Below are positions 16,136-24,087 of a stretch of 52,373 bases of DNA, piece by piece. Under the pieces are notes generated by a model that was not told the origin of the DNA, searched no databases, and saw only the letters and a list, made by a program, of their open reading frames with translations. Every line of letters starts with the position of its first letter. Position 1 is the first letter of the stretch. The position numbers were made by a program, and so were the translations under genes. This DNA is from CAZPMT01 sp964587655 (GTDB lineage: Bacteria; Hydrogenedentota; Hydrogenedentia; Hydrogenedentales; SLHB01), in the NCBI GenBank assembly GCA_964587655.1, contig CAZPMT010000025.1:1-52373 (forward strand), written 5' to 3'.

Positions 16136-17068
16136 ATGAAGAGAGCAGCATTCTTTGTCGCGACGGCAGTCCTTGCTTGTGGGGCCTACGCGGAGTTCTC
16201 ACTTCAAGACGACAACGCCCGTCTCACGCTGCTCGAAAACGGCAAACCCGTGCTCGTCTACAACTACACGCGCGTTGCGCCGCCCGAGAAGATCCCGGAC
16301 CACTTCGGCCGCGCCTGCTACATCCACCCGCTGTACGGGCTTGACGGCGACGTGCTGACGCAGGACTTCCCCGTCGACCACTATCATCACCGCGGCGTGT
16401 TCTGGGCATGGCCCGAGTGCAAAGTGGGCCAACGCAAGATGGACGTGTGGGCGCTAGGCGACGTCCGCCAGCACCACGAGAAGTGGCTCGCGCGCGAGGC
16501 GGGCGCGGACAAAGCGGAGATAGGCGTGCAGAACTTCTGGGCCTTTGATGACGCGCCAGACAAACCACAGGTGCGGGAAGAAGTCCGCTTTACAGTACTG
16601 CCCGCGGATGAAAAAGGGCGCGCTATCGATTTCTATTTGAAGCTCACGAACGTGAGCAACGAGGTCGTCACGTTCCTCGGCGCCACGGGCAAAGGTTACG
16701 GCGGCCTGTGCGTCAGGCCCGATGCGAACCGTTCGCCGTTCACGTTCACCACCGCAAGCGGCGTGTGCAAGGACGACGCCCTAAGCTTCGATACGCCGTG
16801 GGCCGACGTCACATCCAAAGTGAAGCCCGACGGCCCCACCTCGGGCATCGCCATCTTTGAACACCCGAAGAATCCCGGCTATCCTTTCCCCGGCTGGATC
16901 TTCCGCCACTACGGATTTTTGGGCGCATCATGGCCGCACGAAAAGGAGCATGCACTGAAACCCGGCGAGTCCTTCGAACTGCGTTACCGCATGTTTATCC
17001 ACCGCGACGCCGCCGAAGACGCTGGCGTGCGGCAACGGTTTGAGGAGTACACTTCAGGCGCAAAGTGA
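16136..17068 (+). CDS. Secreted DUF6807 (PmoA-family) protein
   Basis: A 310-residue protein with a Sec signal peptide (MKRAAFFVATAVLACGAYA, cleavage after the Ala near 19). The DUF6807 signature is obvious: LVYNYTRVAPPE, the block CYIHPLYGLDG, and DHYHHRGVFWAW near residue 85. This family is abundant in planctomycete-type polysaccharide utilisation loci and probably acts on or binds exported glycans, but its activity is unproven. A good RBS (GAAAGGAAG) precedes the start. The DUF4038 glycosidase gene follows after 79 bases that contain a small palindrome. Confidence 0.82.
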   Translation: MKRAAFFVATAVLACGAYAEFSLQDDNARLTLLENGKPVLVYNYTRVAPPEKIPDHFGRACYIHPLYGLDGDVLTQDFPVDHYHHRGVFWAWPECKVGQRKMDVWALGDVRQHHEKWLAREAGADKAEIGVQNFWAFDDAPDKPQVREEVRFTVLPADEKGRAIDFYLKLTNVSNEVVTFLGATGKGYGGLCVRPDANRSPFTFTTASGVCKDDALSFDTPWADVTSKVKPDGPTSGIAIFEHPKNPGYPFPGWIFRHYGFLGASWPHEKEHALKPGESFELRYRMFIHRDAAEDAGVRQRFEEYTSGAK

Positions 17069-17095
17069 TTCGCAAGAGGCCGTGGAAGTTTTCGC

Positions 17096-17120
17096 AGTGC
17101 CAGGCTGAAGCCTGTACTAC
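17096..17120. repeat. Single small palindrome (family B-like half unit)
   Basis: CAGGCT-GA-AGCCTG followed by TACTAC lies between the DUF6807 and DUF4038 genes. It resembles one half of the larger CAGGC-containing inverted repeat at 23923-23998, which also ends in TTAC-type flanks. Confidence 0.45.
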
Positions 17121-17147
17121 AAACTTTCACGCGAAAAAGGAGATGGT

Positions 17148-18740
17148 ATGAAGCTGACGATACTTGTGAATGGGGTAGCCGAGATCATTTTGCGGGCTTT
17201 GACCGGCTACCAGGACCCTTACAACGATGTCACTGTCGATGCCGTGTTCCGGGGACCGGAAGGGTTTGAGGCGCGAGTCCCGTGTTTCTGGGACGGAGAC
17301 AATGTGTGGAAGATACGGTTCAGCGCACCGAAGCCCGGCGACTACTCATTCGAGACAGTCTGCTCGAACCCGAACGACAGTGGGTTGCATGGTCAAAAGG
17401 GCACGGTGTCCGTTCAGCCGTACACGGGAACGAATCCGTTGCTGGTTCACGGACGCCTGCGCGTCGCGGCGGACCGGCGTCACTTCGAGCAGGCCGACGG
17501 CACGCCGTTCTTCTGGGTTGGCGACACTTGGTGGATGGGTTTGTCCTCGCGTTTGGATTGGCCGAACGGTTTCCAAACGTTGACGGCGGACCGGGTCGCG
17601 AAGGGCTTCAACGTGGTGCAGATCATCGCCGGCCCGTATCCCGACATGGATGCGTGGGACGCGCGCGGACGCAATGAGGCCGGGTTCCCGTTCGAGCCGG
17701 GCTTCGCGCGCATCAACCCAGCGTACTACGACCACGCGGATCTCAAGATCGACCACTTGGTGAATGCGGGCATTACGCCGTGCATCGTCGGTATGTGGGG
17801 ATACTACATGCCGGAGATCGGCATCGACCGCATCAAGCGATTCTGGCGTTATCTCGTGGCCCGCTACGGCGCGTATCCCGTAGTGTGGTGCATCTGCGGC
17901 GAAGGGAAGATGCCGTACTACCTCTCGAAGACGCCGAAGGAAGACGCGGCCGCGCAGCAGCAGGGCTGGAGCGAGGTAATGGCCTACGTGCGCGAGGTCG
18001 ACGGCCATCATAACCTCATCTCGATCCATCCCACGCAGTTCGGGCGCGAACAGGTGAACGACCCGGCGCTAATGGATTTTGAAATGCTGCAAACGGGCCA
18101 CGGCGATCTCGAGAGCGTAGCCCCGACAGCCGATAGCGTGATCAAATCGGTGGGCCGCGAACCGCGCATGCCCGTGGTGAATTCGGAAGTCAACTACGAG
18201 GGCATCCTGGGCCGCTGCTGGCAGAACATCCAGCGGCTCTGCTTCTATTCGAGCGTTCTGAACGGGACCGCCGGCCACACGTACGGCGCGAACGGCATCT
18301 GGCAGATGAGCACGCGCGAGCAACCGTACGGACCGTCGCCGCACGGACGATGCTGGGGCAACACGCCGTGGCAAGAGGCCTATCAACTCCCCGGCTCAAA
18401 GCAAATCGGACTGGGCGGGGCATTCATGCGGCGTTTCCCGTGGTGGGAACTCGAACGTCATCCCGAGTGGGTCGAGCCCGCCTGGCAGCAGGGTAATCCC
18501 TACGCCGTCATTACCATCGGTATCCCGCGGCGGCTACGGATCGTGTACGTCCCAATGCTGTGGGACCCGCCGCTTGTGAAGGACATCGAGCCCGATGTCA
18601 AGTATCACGCATACTACTTAGATCCTTGCACCGGCGTCGAGACCGCGATCGGTGAAGTAACGCCCGACGCAACGGGACAGTGGCGTCCGCCTCTCCCGCC
18701 GGAGGTCCACGACTGGCTTCTGGTTCTGAACGTCTCGTAG
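17148..18740 (+). CDS. DUF5060/DUF4038 glycoside hydrolase
   Basis: A 530-residue protein with an N-terminal beta-sandwich (about 1-100, DUF5060-like). A TIM barrel of the DUF4038 type (GH140-like) begins at FFWVGDTWWMGLSSRLDW near 123. Candidate catalytic acids are the Glu in CICGEGKMPYY (acid/base) and the Glu in VVNSEVNYEG (nucleophile). The C-terminal 80 residues form a small beta domain (YHAYYLDPCTGVE). There is no signal peptide, so it would act in the cytoplasm unless exported otherwise. Related enzymes include apiosidases and other plant- or algal-glycan hydrolases. It stands downstream of DUF6807, fitting a glycan-degradation pair. Confidence 0.82.
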   Translation: MKLTILVNGVAEIILRALTGYQDPYNDVTVDAVFRGPEGFEARVPCFWDGDNVWKIRFSAPKPGDYSFETVCSNPNDSGLHGQKGTVSVQPYTGTNPLLVHGRLRVAADRRHFEQADGTPFFWVGDTWWMGLSSRLDWPNGFQTLTADRVAKGFNVVQIIAGPYPDMDAWDARGRNEAGFPFEPGFARINPAYYDHADLKIDHLVNAGITPCIVGMWGYYMPEIGIDRIKRFWRYLVARYGAYPVVWCICGEGKMPYYLSKTPKEDAAAQQQGWSEVMAYVREVDGHHNLISIHPTQFGREQVNDPALMDFEMLQTGHGDLESVAPTADSVIKSVGREPRMPVVNSEVNYEGILGRCWQNIQRLCFYSSVLNGTAGHTYGANGIWQMSTREQPYGPSPHGRCWGNTPWQEAYQLPGSKQIGLGGAFMRRFPWWELERHPEWVEPAWQQGNPYAVITIGIPRRLRIVYVPMLWDPPLVKDIEPDVKYHAYYLDPCTGVETAIGEVTPDATGQWRPPLPPEVHDWLLVLNVS

Positions 18741-18885
18741 CCGTCGAGCAGAAGCACGACCGATTCGTAACTTGGCAACCCGTGCGGCGGACTGGTATCA
18801 TATAAGCCAGTTCGCAGGAGACAGTCTCGAAGAGACCCACACGGAGGGTAGAAGCGTTTCGTTTCCTGCGTTGCAAGGAGGTAAC

Positions 18886-19050
18886 ATGCAGAAGTACATC
18901 TGTGACGTCTGCCTCTGGGTCTACGATCCCGCCAGTGGCGATCCCGATGGCGGCATCCCACCTGGAACACCGTTCGAGGAATTGCCGGACGACTATATCT
19001 GTCCGATATGCGCCGTAGGCAAGGACAAGTTCTCAGTCTTCAGGGGATGA
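18886..19050 (+). CDS. Rubredoxin
   Basis: A 54-residue rubredoxin with Cys ligands C6/C9 (CDVCLWVYDP) and C39/C42 (CPICAVGK). The residues after each CxxC are Leu-Trp and Ala where most rubredoxins have Gly, so the Fe-S hydrogen-bond environment is slightly unusual. An ideal AAGGAGG stands eight bases before ATG 18886. It is a one-electron carrier, here the likely donor to rubrerythrin, desulfoferrodoxin or FprA encoded downstream. The 145-base leader before it (18741-18885) contains a degenerate hairpin with GTCGAGCAGAAGC, related to the repeat at 49900. Confidence 0.92.
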   Translation: MQKYICDVCLWVYDPASGDPDGGIPPGTPFEELPDDYICPICAVGKDKFSVFRG

Positions 19051-19091
19051 TCGCCCGCCCTGGAACGGCTTAGCCCGGTTGGAGGTCTCGT

Positions 19092-20525
19092 ATGCCCGAT
19101 CCCGTCGCGCAGGCGAAGGACGCGGACGTTCCGCTGAGCATCATCGTTATCGGCGCATCGGGCGACCTCGCGCGCAAGAAGATCTTCCCGGCGTTGTTCG
19201 CGCTTTACTGTCAGAGTTTCCTTCCCAAGGACGTCAACATCATCGGGTTTGCGCGAAGCCCGATGTCGGATGAGGGCTTCCGCAGCCTCATCACGGAGAA
19301 CCTTACCTGCCGTTACGCCCCCGGCGTCTCCTGCGCGCAATACATGGACGAATTCCTGTCGCGCTGCATTTACTGTTCCGGCGCGTACGATTCGCATGAA
19401 GCCTTCCTAAATCTTTACGAACGGGTGCGGCCTTTGGAGGGCGCCGGACGGGCCAACCGGGTGTACTACATGGCGATCCCGCCTTTCCTTTTCCTCGACG
19501 TAACCCGCGCCCTCGGCGATGCGGGACTCGTCAATTGCGACGAGTCTCCAGGTTGGTCGCGCGCGGTCGTCGAGAAGCCGTTCGGTTCGGATCGCGCCTC
19601 CTCCGACGAACTAGTGGCCGGCATGGCCCGGGTTTTCTCCGAAGAGCAGACGTTCCGCATCGACCACTACCTCGGAAAGGAAGTCATCCAGAACCTGTTG
19701 GTCCTCCGCTTCGCCAACGGCATTTTCGCACCGCTCTGGAGCCGCGATTGCGTGGAGAGCGTGAGGATTGCCTGGAAGGAGGACATCGGCGTCGGAGATC
19801 GCGGCGGCTATTTCGACACCTACGGGATCGTGCGCGACGTCATGCAAAATCACCTGCTGCAGATCCTGTCACTCGTCGCCATGGAGCCTCCCTCCCACTT
19901 TGACGCTCTGCACGTTCGTGACGAGAAAGTGCGTGTATTGCGCGCCATCCCTCCCGTCGCCCTCGAAGACGTGGTCCTGGGCCAGTATCGCTCCTACACG
20001 GAGGAACCGGGCATCCCGCGCGATTCGCGGACGCCCACCTTTGCCGCGGCGGTGCTCAAGATCAACAACGCCCGTTGGGACGGCGTGCCGTTCCACATTT
20101 CCGCCGGAAAGGGGCTCGACCAGCGCATCACCGAGATCCGGATGCGCTTCAGGCCCGTTGCCGACGTGACGTTCCGCGACGCAACGGGATCGGCGTCGGC
20201 TAATGAACTCGTGATACGCGTTCAGCCTGACGAAGGTATCCACCTCAATATCATCAACAAGGCTCCAGGCCTCGAAATGAAACTGGTCGAGACTGCCCTG
20301 GACCTGCGATATGCCTCGACCTTCGACGCCCTGATCCCGGACGCCTACGAATGCCTTCTACTGGACGTGATCCGCGGAGACAAAAGCCTGTTCATCCGCC
20401 ACGATGAACTCGCCGCTGCATGGGACATCTTCACACCCGCCCTTCACGAGATGAATGAACGCAGTGTCATACCGGATCTATATGACTTTGGAAGCTCAGG
20501 CCTCGCACTTCTCGCCCTTTCTTAG
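19092..20525 (+). CDS. zwf: Glucose-6-phosphate 1-dehydrogenase
   Basis: A 477-residue G6PDH. The NADP-binding motif is GASGDLA at 21-27, and the active-site block RIDHYLGKE is at 189-197, followed by VLRFANGIFAPLW. Length matches the family. It catalyses glucose-6-phosphate to 6-phosphogluconolactone, supplying NADPH. Placement 42 bases after rubredoxin and at the head of the oxidative-stress cluster suggests that it provides reductant for peroxide and oxygen reduction. RBS GGAGGT lies at 19081-19086. No 6-phosphogluconolactonase or Gnd gene lies next to it. Confidence 0.93.
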   Translation: MPDPVAQAKDADVPLSIIVIGASGDLARKKIFPALFALYCQSFLPKDVNIIGFARSPMSDEGFRSLITENLTCRYAPGVSCAQYMDEFLSRCIYCSGAYDSHEAFLNLYERVRPLEGAGRANRVYYMAIPPFLFLDVTRALGDAGLVNCDESPGWSRAVVEKPFGSDRASSDELVAGMARVFSEEQTFRIDHYLGKEVIQNLLVLRFANGIFAPLWSRDCVESVRIAWKEDIGVGDRGGYFDTYGIVRDVMQNHLLQILSLVAMEPPSHFDALHVRDEKVRVLRAIPPVALEDVVLGQYRSYTEEPGIPRDSRTPTFAAAVLKINNARWDGVPFHISAGKGLDQRITEIRMRFRPVADVTFRDATGSASANELVIRVQPDEGIHLNIINKAPGLEMKLVETALDLRYASTFDALIPDAYECLLLDVIRGDKSLFIRHDELAAAWDIFTPALHEMNERSVIPDLYDFGSSGLALLALS

Positions 20526-20594
20526 CGTCTGGGTGCAATAGCCCTGGATTCGGCAGTCAAGATTGAAGGTGCTTCCCGCAATGGTGGACGGGCG

Positions 20595-20668
20595 TGGACT
20601 TTGTGGACGATGTGGACGCCGAAAAGGATCACCTATAAGGGTTGCGTCCACTTTGTCCACAATGTCCA
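20595..20668. repeat. 25-bp imperfect inverted repeat in the zwf-perR intergenic region
   Basis: Arms at 20595-20619 and 20644-20668 match at about 21 of 25 positions and are built from repeated GTGGAC/GTCCAC words. It could be a transcript-stabilising stem or terminator after zwf, or a dispersed repeat; a related CACTCCGTCCA hairpin lies at 41803-41840. The rest of 20526-20835 holds the Fur box and promoter of the next gene. Confidence 0.7.
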
Positions 20669-20777
20669 TTTTGTCTACTGCTCAGACAAACCCAACTGGC
20701 TCCAATTGCTGAGTCCAGGATAACACATTCTTAGTCAACGCCTTACAGAGAAAACAAAAAAGTCTCTTCCAAGGGAA

Positions 20778-20796
20778 TATAACGGTAATCGTTATT
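20778..20796. promoter_or_regulatory. Fur/PerR-type operator
   Basis: A 19-bp site, TATAACGGTAATCGTTATT, matches the classical Fur consensus GATAATGATAATCATTATC at 14 of 19 positions. It contains perfect arms TAACG and CGTTA. It lies 40-58 bases before the preferred start of the Fur-family regulator, in a visibly AT-rich promoter segment. This indicates autoregulation and control of the rubrerythrin operon downstream. Confidence 0.75.
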
Positions 20797-20835
20797 GTTA
20801 TTATAGATGCATTGGGAACGAACCTTATACATAGA

Positions 20836-21234
20836 ATGACGGAACAGCGTCGGCTGATCCTCGAAGAGGTGGAAAGAACGAAGTCCCATCCCACCGCCAG
20901 TGAGGTGTACGAGGCCGTACGCAAACGTCTGCCGCAGATAAGTCTTGGGACGGTGTACCGGAACCTTGACGTGCTCGCGCGCGGCGGCGCCATAACGAAG
21001 GTGATCGCTTCGGAAGCACCGTGCCGGTTCGACGCCGATGTCACTGACCACTGCCACGTAACATGCATTGGCTGTGGCCGTATGGACGATGTTACCGACT
21101 TCGACTATAAGCCCTTCATTGAGCCGCCCAGACACTTGAGCGGCTATGAGGTTATAGGCCATCGGCTGGAGTTCATGGGGGTCTGCCCGGAATGCCAGCG
21201 GAAGCGAGAACAGAAAGGAGTAGGTCATGGCTAG
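20836..21234 (+). CDS. Fur-family transcriptional regulator, PerR-like
   Basis: A 132-residue ferric-uptake-family regulator. The winged helix includes HPTASEVYEAVRKRLPQISL with GTVYRNLDVLARGG. The metal region is DADVTDHCHVTCIGCG, and a CxxC pair (CIGC, later CPEC) would bind structural Zn. Context with rubrerythrin and peroxiredoxin makes PerR (peroxide sensing through Fe-bound His oxidation) likelier than Fur. ATG 20836 is used, but a TTG at 20812 would add GTNLIHR and restore the common RMTEQRR start. The gene overlaps rubrerythrin by eight bases. Confidence 0.85.
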   Translation: MTEQRRLILEEVERTKSHPTASEVYEAVRKRLPQISLGTVYRNLDVLARGGAITKVIASEAPCRFDADVTDHCHVTCIGCGRMDDVTDFDYKPFIEPPRHLSGYEVIGHRLEFMGVCPECQRKREQKGVGHG

Positions 21235-21802
21235 TGTCAAGGGGACGCGTACGGACAAGAACTTATTGACGGCGTTCGCCGGAGAGTGCCAGGCGGCGAT
21301 GCGCTATTCCTTCTTCGCCAAGAAAGCCAAGAAGGAGGGGCTTGAGCAGATATCGGCCTTGCTGCAGCGGACCTCTGAAGAGGAACGCGCGCACGCGAGC
21401 TCTTTCTTCAAGTTGCTTGACGGCGGCGATGTGGAGATCAAGGCGGCGTATCCCGCCGGCGGCAACGGTACTACGGCGCAGAACTTGCGTGGTTCCGCGG
21501 CCGGCGAACGCGAGGAATGGGAAAAGGTGTATCCCGAATTCGCGCGAGTCGCCCGCGAAGAGGGCCTTCCGAACGTCGCACGCACCTTCGAGGCGGTCGC
21601 GTCGGTCGAAAAGTACCACGAATCCCGGCACCTGGGATTGCTTGCGCAGATCGAGTCCGGAACGGTTTTCAAGCGCGGCAAACCGGTCCGCTGGCGCTGC
21701 CGCAACTGCGGTTACATCCACGAAGGGCCCGAGGCGCCCGATTCGTGCGCCGCTTGCGCGCATCCGCAGGCCTACTTTGAGGTGCTCGGTGAGGACTGGT
21801 AA
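21227..21802 (+). CDS. Rubrerythrin
   Basis: A 191-residue rubrerythrin. The diiron four-helix domain (Glu ligands in AFAGECQAAMRYSFF, TSEEERAHASSF and the paired helix VASVEKYHESRHL) is followed by a C-terminal rubredoxin-type domain with CRNCGYIHEG and CAACAHPQ. It is an NADH-linked peroxide reductase, receiving electrons from rubredoxin in anaerobes. The start overlaps perR and has AGAAAGGAG upstream, so the two are translationally coupled. Confidence 0.93.
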   Translation: MASVKGTRTDKNLLTAFAGECQAAMRYSFFAKKAKKEGLEQISALLQRTSEEERAHASSFFKLLDGGDVEIKAAYPAGGNGTTAQNLRGSAAGEREEWEKVYPEFARVAREEGLPNVARTFEAVASVEKYHESRHLGLLAQIESGTVFKRGKPVRWRCRNCGYIHEGPEAPDSCAACAHPQAYFEVLGEDW

Positions 21803-21898
21803 GATGCATTGTATGGGCTGGAATACTCCATCGAGCGGCATTGTTTTCGGAATCGTGGGGCTGAATTTGGTCGTCAAGCAGGAAAAGAGCATCTGAAT

Positions 21899-22276
21899 AT
21901 GGCTAAACGTTTGCAGGCGTTCGAATGCGAAGTGTGCGGGCACGTTATCATCGTCTTCAACGACGGCAGCGGCACGTTGACGTGTTGCGACCAGCCGATG
22001 ACGCCGCTGACGGAGAACACGTCAGACGCGGCGAAAGAGAAACACGTCCCCGTCATCGAAAAGCCGCGCGCGGCGGGAAAGTGCAAGGTTGGGGCCGAGC
22101 GGCACCCTATGGATGAAAGGCTTTACTTCAAACGGATCGAACTGCTCGGGCTTGACACGGTCCAGTGCCGGTTCCTGGGACCCGGAGACGCCCCCGAGGC
22201 GCTATTCGCGGTGAAGGACACCGGTGTCGTGTCGGCCCGAGACTACTGTAACCTCCACGGTTACTGGAAAGGATGA
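21899..22276 (+). CDS. Desulfoferrodoxin (superoxide reductase)
   Basis: A 125-residue two-domain superoxide reductase. The N-terminal desulforedoxin domain uses C10, C13, C29 and C30. The C-terminal SOR domain keeps the Glu-Lys-His (E47-K48-H49), H69, C117 and H120 of the FeN4S site (CNLHG). It reduces superoxide to peroxide without making oxygen, so it feeds rubrerythrin and peroxiredoxin. Its stop overlaps the ferritin start by four bases. The 96 bases between it and rubrerythrin look empty. Confidence 0.92.
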   Translation: MAKRLQAFECEVCGHVIIVFNDGSGTLTCCDQPMTPLTENTSDAAKEKHVPVIEKPRAAGKCKVGAERHPMDERLYFKRIELLGLDTVQCRFLGPGDAPEALFAVKDTGVVSARDYCNLHGYWKG

Positions 22277-22806
22277 AGCCCATGTTGAGCAAGAAGATGG
22301 CGGATGCGCTGAACGAACAGGTCAATGCGGAACTCTACTCGGCGTACCTGTATCTCTCGATGGCGGCCCATTTCGAGGCGATCAATCTCAAGGGATTCGG
22401 AAATTGGATGCGCGTGCAGCAGCAGGAGGAGACCTTCCACGGCATGAAGTTCTTCGACTACGTCCTGAATCGCCAGGGCCACGTTATACTGAAACAGATC
22501 GCCGCCCCGCCGAACAAGTGGAAATCGCCGCTCGACGTTTTCAAAAACGTCTACGAACACGAGCAGAAGGTGACGGGCCTGATCAACAAGCTGGCCACGC
22601 TCGCGCAGAACGAAAACGACCACGCGACCGGCGTCCTGCTGCACTGGTTCATCAACGAGCAGGTCGAGGAAGAGGCCAGCGCCGACGCCATCATCCAGAA
22701 GCTCAAGCTGATCGGCGACAATTCGAGCGGCTTGTTCCTGCTCGATCAGGAACTGGCCCAGCGCGTATACACGCCGCCGCCGGCAGCGGCGGGAGCGCAA
22801 CCCTGA
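22273..22806 (+). CDS. Ferritin (non-haem)
   Basis: A 177-residue bacterial ferritin-type iron-storage protein. Its segments MADALNEQVNAELYSAYLYL, QQQEETFHGMKFFDYV and LHWFINEQVEEEASA give the ferroxidase Glu and His residues (E17, E50, H53, E94-like and others). It is slightly longer than typical FtnA, with a proline/alanine-rich tail. It stores Fe(II) and keeps it from Fenton chemistry. It is cotranscribed with desulfoferrodoxin and the next gene through stop-start overlaps. Confidence 0.92.
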   Translation: MKPMLSKKMADALNEQVNAELYSAYLYLSMAAHFEAINLKGFGNWMRVQQQEETFHGMKFFDYVLNRQGHVILKQIAAPPNKWKSPLDVFKNVYEHEQKVTGLINKLATLAQNENDHATGVLLHWFINEQVEEEASADAIIQKLKLIGDNSSGLFLLDQELAQRVYTPPPAAAGAQP

Positions 22807-23294
22807 TGAGCATCTTATTCACGCCCGGCGAGATCTTTGACATAGCCATCGAGATCGAGCGCAACGGCGCGGCCTTCTATCGAAAGGCCGCGGCCAATAC
22901 CTCGGATGCCGCGGTCCGGCGCGAATTGATCGAGCTCGCCGCAATGGAGGACGGACACGAGGTCACGTTTGCGGAGCTGAAACGCGACCTCGTCGGAAAC
23001 GATAGCAAGACCGAATGGTTTGACGCCGAGAGCGAAGCGGCGATGTATCTCGAGAGCTTTGCCGCGGGCCAGGTCTTCGACATCACGAAGGACCCCAACG
23101 AATTCGCCGGGACACGGCCGTCACTCGATGCGGTCCTTCGGTTCGCCCTCGACCGCGAGCGCGATTCGGTCGTGTTCTTCCTCGGTGTGAAAGACTTGGC
23201 GCCGACGGGAGACGGCCGTCTCAAGATCGAAAGCATTATCAGTCAGGAAATGGCGCACATTTCCATGCTCAACAGGCGTCTCACACAACTCTAG
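22806..23294 (+). CDS. Ferritin-like/rubrerythrin-family diiron protein (paralogue 1)
   Basis: A 162-residue all-helical protein with rubrerythrin-type Glu-rich motifs: IAIEIERNGAAFYRKAA, ELAAMEDGHEVTF, LRFALDRERDSVVFF and ISQEMAHISML. It lacks a rubredoxin tail, as in COG1633 sulerythrin-like proteins. It probably carries a diiron site for peroxide reduction or electron relay. The ATG overlaps the ferritin TGA. It is paralogous to the gene at 23406. Confidence 0.85.
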   Translation: MSILFTPGEIFDIAIEIERNGAAFYRKAAANTSDAAVRRELIELAAMEDGHEVTFAELKRDLVGNDSKTEWFDAESEAAMYLESFAAGQVFDITKDPNEFAGTRPSLDAVLRFALDRERDSVVFFLGVKDLAPTGDGRLKIESIISQEMAHISMLNRRLTQL

Positions 23295-23405
23295 GGCCGC
23301 ATGCGCGAGCTCACGGGCAACAAGGTTTAGTGCGGTCGCGCGACGCAAGACCGCTTCAAAGCGTGCGAGTAATCCACGACGGGTTCTCGCGAGAAGGAGA
23401 TAGGA

Positions 23406-23897
23406 ATGGGCAGTCTCATATTCAATGCAAATGAAGTTTTCGAGGTGGCCAAACGCATCGAGCGCAACGGCATCGCCTACTACACCAAAGCGGCCGAACT
23501 GATGAAGGACGAGGCCGGCAAGAAACTCATGATCGAACTCGCCGAAATGGAAGCGGTCCACGAACAGATCTTCACCCACATGCAGAAGTCGCTTTCGGGT
23601 GAGGAACACGCGGAGGGACTCATCGACCCGCACAACGACGCCTTCCAGTTCCTTCAGGGAATGGCCGACAAGTACGTCTTCAACCCGAAGGAAGACCCGA
23701 TGAAGGTTCTTACCCCCGGCGCCGATCCAAAGAAGATCCTCGATGCCGCCATCGAGCGCGAAAAGGACTCGATCATCTTCTTTGAAGGCATCAAGGCCAT
23801 GGTGCCCGAAAAATTTGGATCGAAGCGCATCGACGAGATCATCGGGCAGGAAATGGGCCATATCATCATCCTGACTCGCCATCGCGACAAGGTCTGA
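23406..23897 (+). CDS. Ferritin-like/rubrerythrin-family diiron protein (paralogue 2)
   Basis: A 163-residue paralogue of the preceding protein with the same architecture: VAKRIERNGIAYYTKAA, ELAEMEAVHEQIFT, AAIEREKDSIIFFEG and IGQEMGHIIILTR. It has no rubredoxin domain. The start has AAGGAGATAGG upstream after a 111-base gap. Its stop codon TGA is the exact left edge of a palindromic element (23897-24027). Confidence 0.85.
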   Translation: MGSLIFNANEVFEVAKRIERNGIAYYTKAAELMKDEAGKKLMIELAEMEAVHEQIFTHMQKSLSGEEHAEGLIDPHNDAFQFLQGMADKYVFNPKEDPMKVLTPGADPKKILDAAIEREKDSIIFFEGIKAMVPEKFGSKRIDEIIGQEMGHIIILTRHRDKV

Positions 23898-24027
23898 GAG
23901 GTTGTGAAAGAATGGGAGATCACCGTAACGCAGGCATCTTGCCTGCAGCGCTTGGGCCAAAATCCTGCTGGTTTGCAGGCAAGATGCCTGCGTTACGGAG
24001 TGCGGTTGTGCTTTTTTCACAGGCTCT
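23897..24027. repeat. MITE-like element with 18-bp terminal inverted repeats and a 25-bp inverted repeat core, family B
   Basis: The outer ends are AGAGGTTGTGAAAGAATG and, on the other strand, AGAGCCTGTGAAAAAAGC. The core arms at 23923-23947 and 23974-23998 are perfect inverted copies containing GCAGGCATCTTGCCTGC. The first base of the element is the last base of the preceding gene's stop codon. Confidence 0.8.
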
Positions 24028-24028
24028 G

Positions 24029-24066
24029 AGAGCTTGTGCAGAAATGTTGTAGCAATACGCCCGTGC
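24029..24066. repeat. Partial second copy of the MITE-like left end
   Basis: AGAGCTTGTGCAGAAATG followed by GTAGCAATACGCCCGT matches the left end of the element at 11795 (TTTGTGAAGAAA...GTCGCAATACGCCCGT). It follows the family B element directly and sits at the promoter/leader of the peroxiredoxin gene. Confidence 0.65.
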
Positions 24067-24087
24067 TTCACGGGAAGGAGGTATCGC

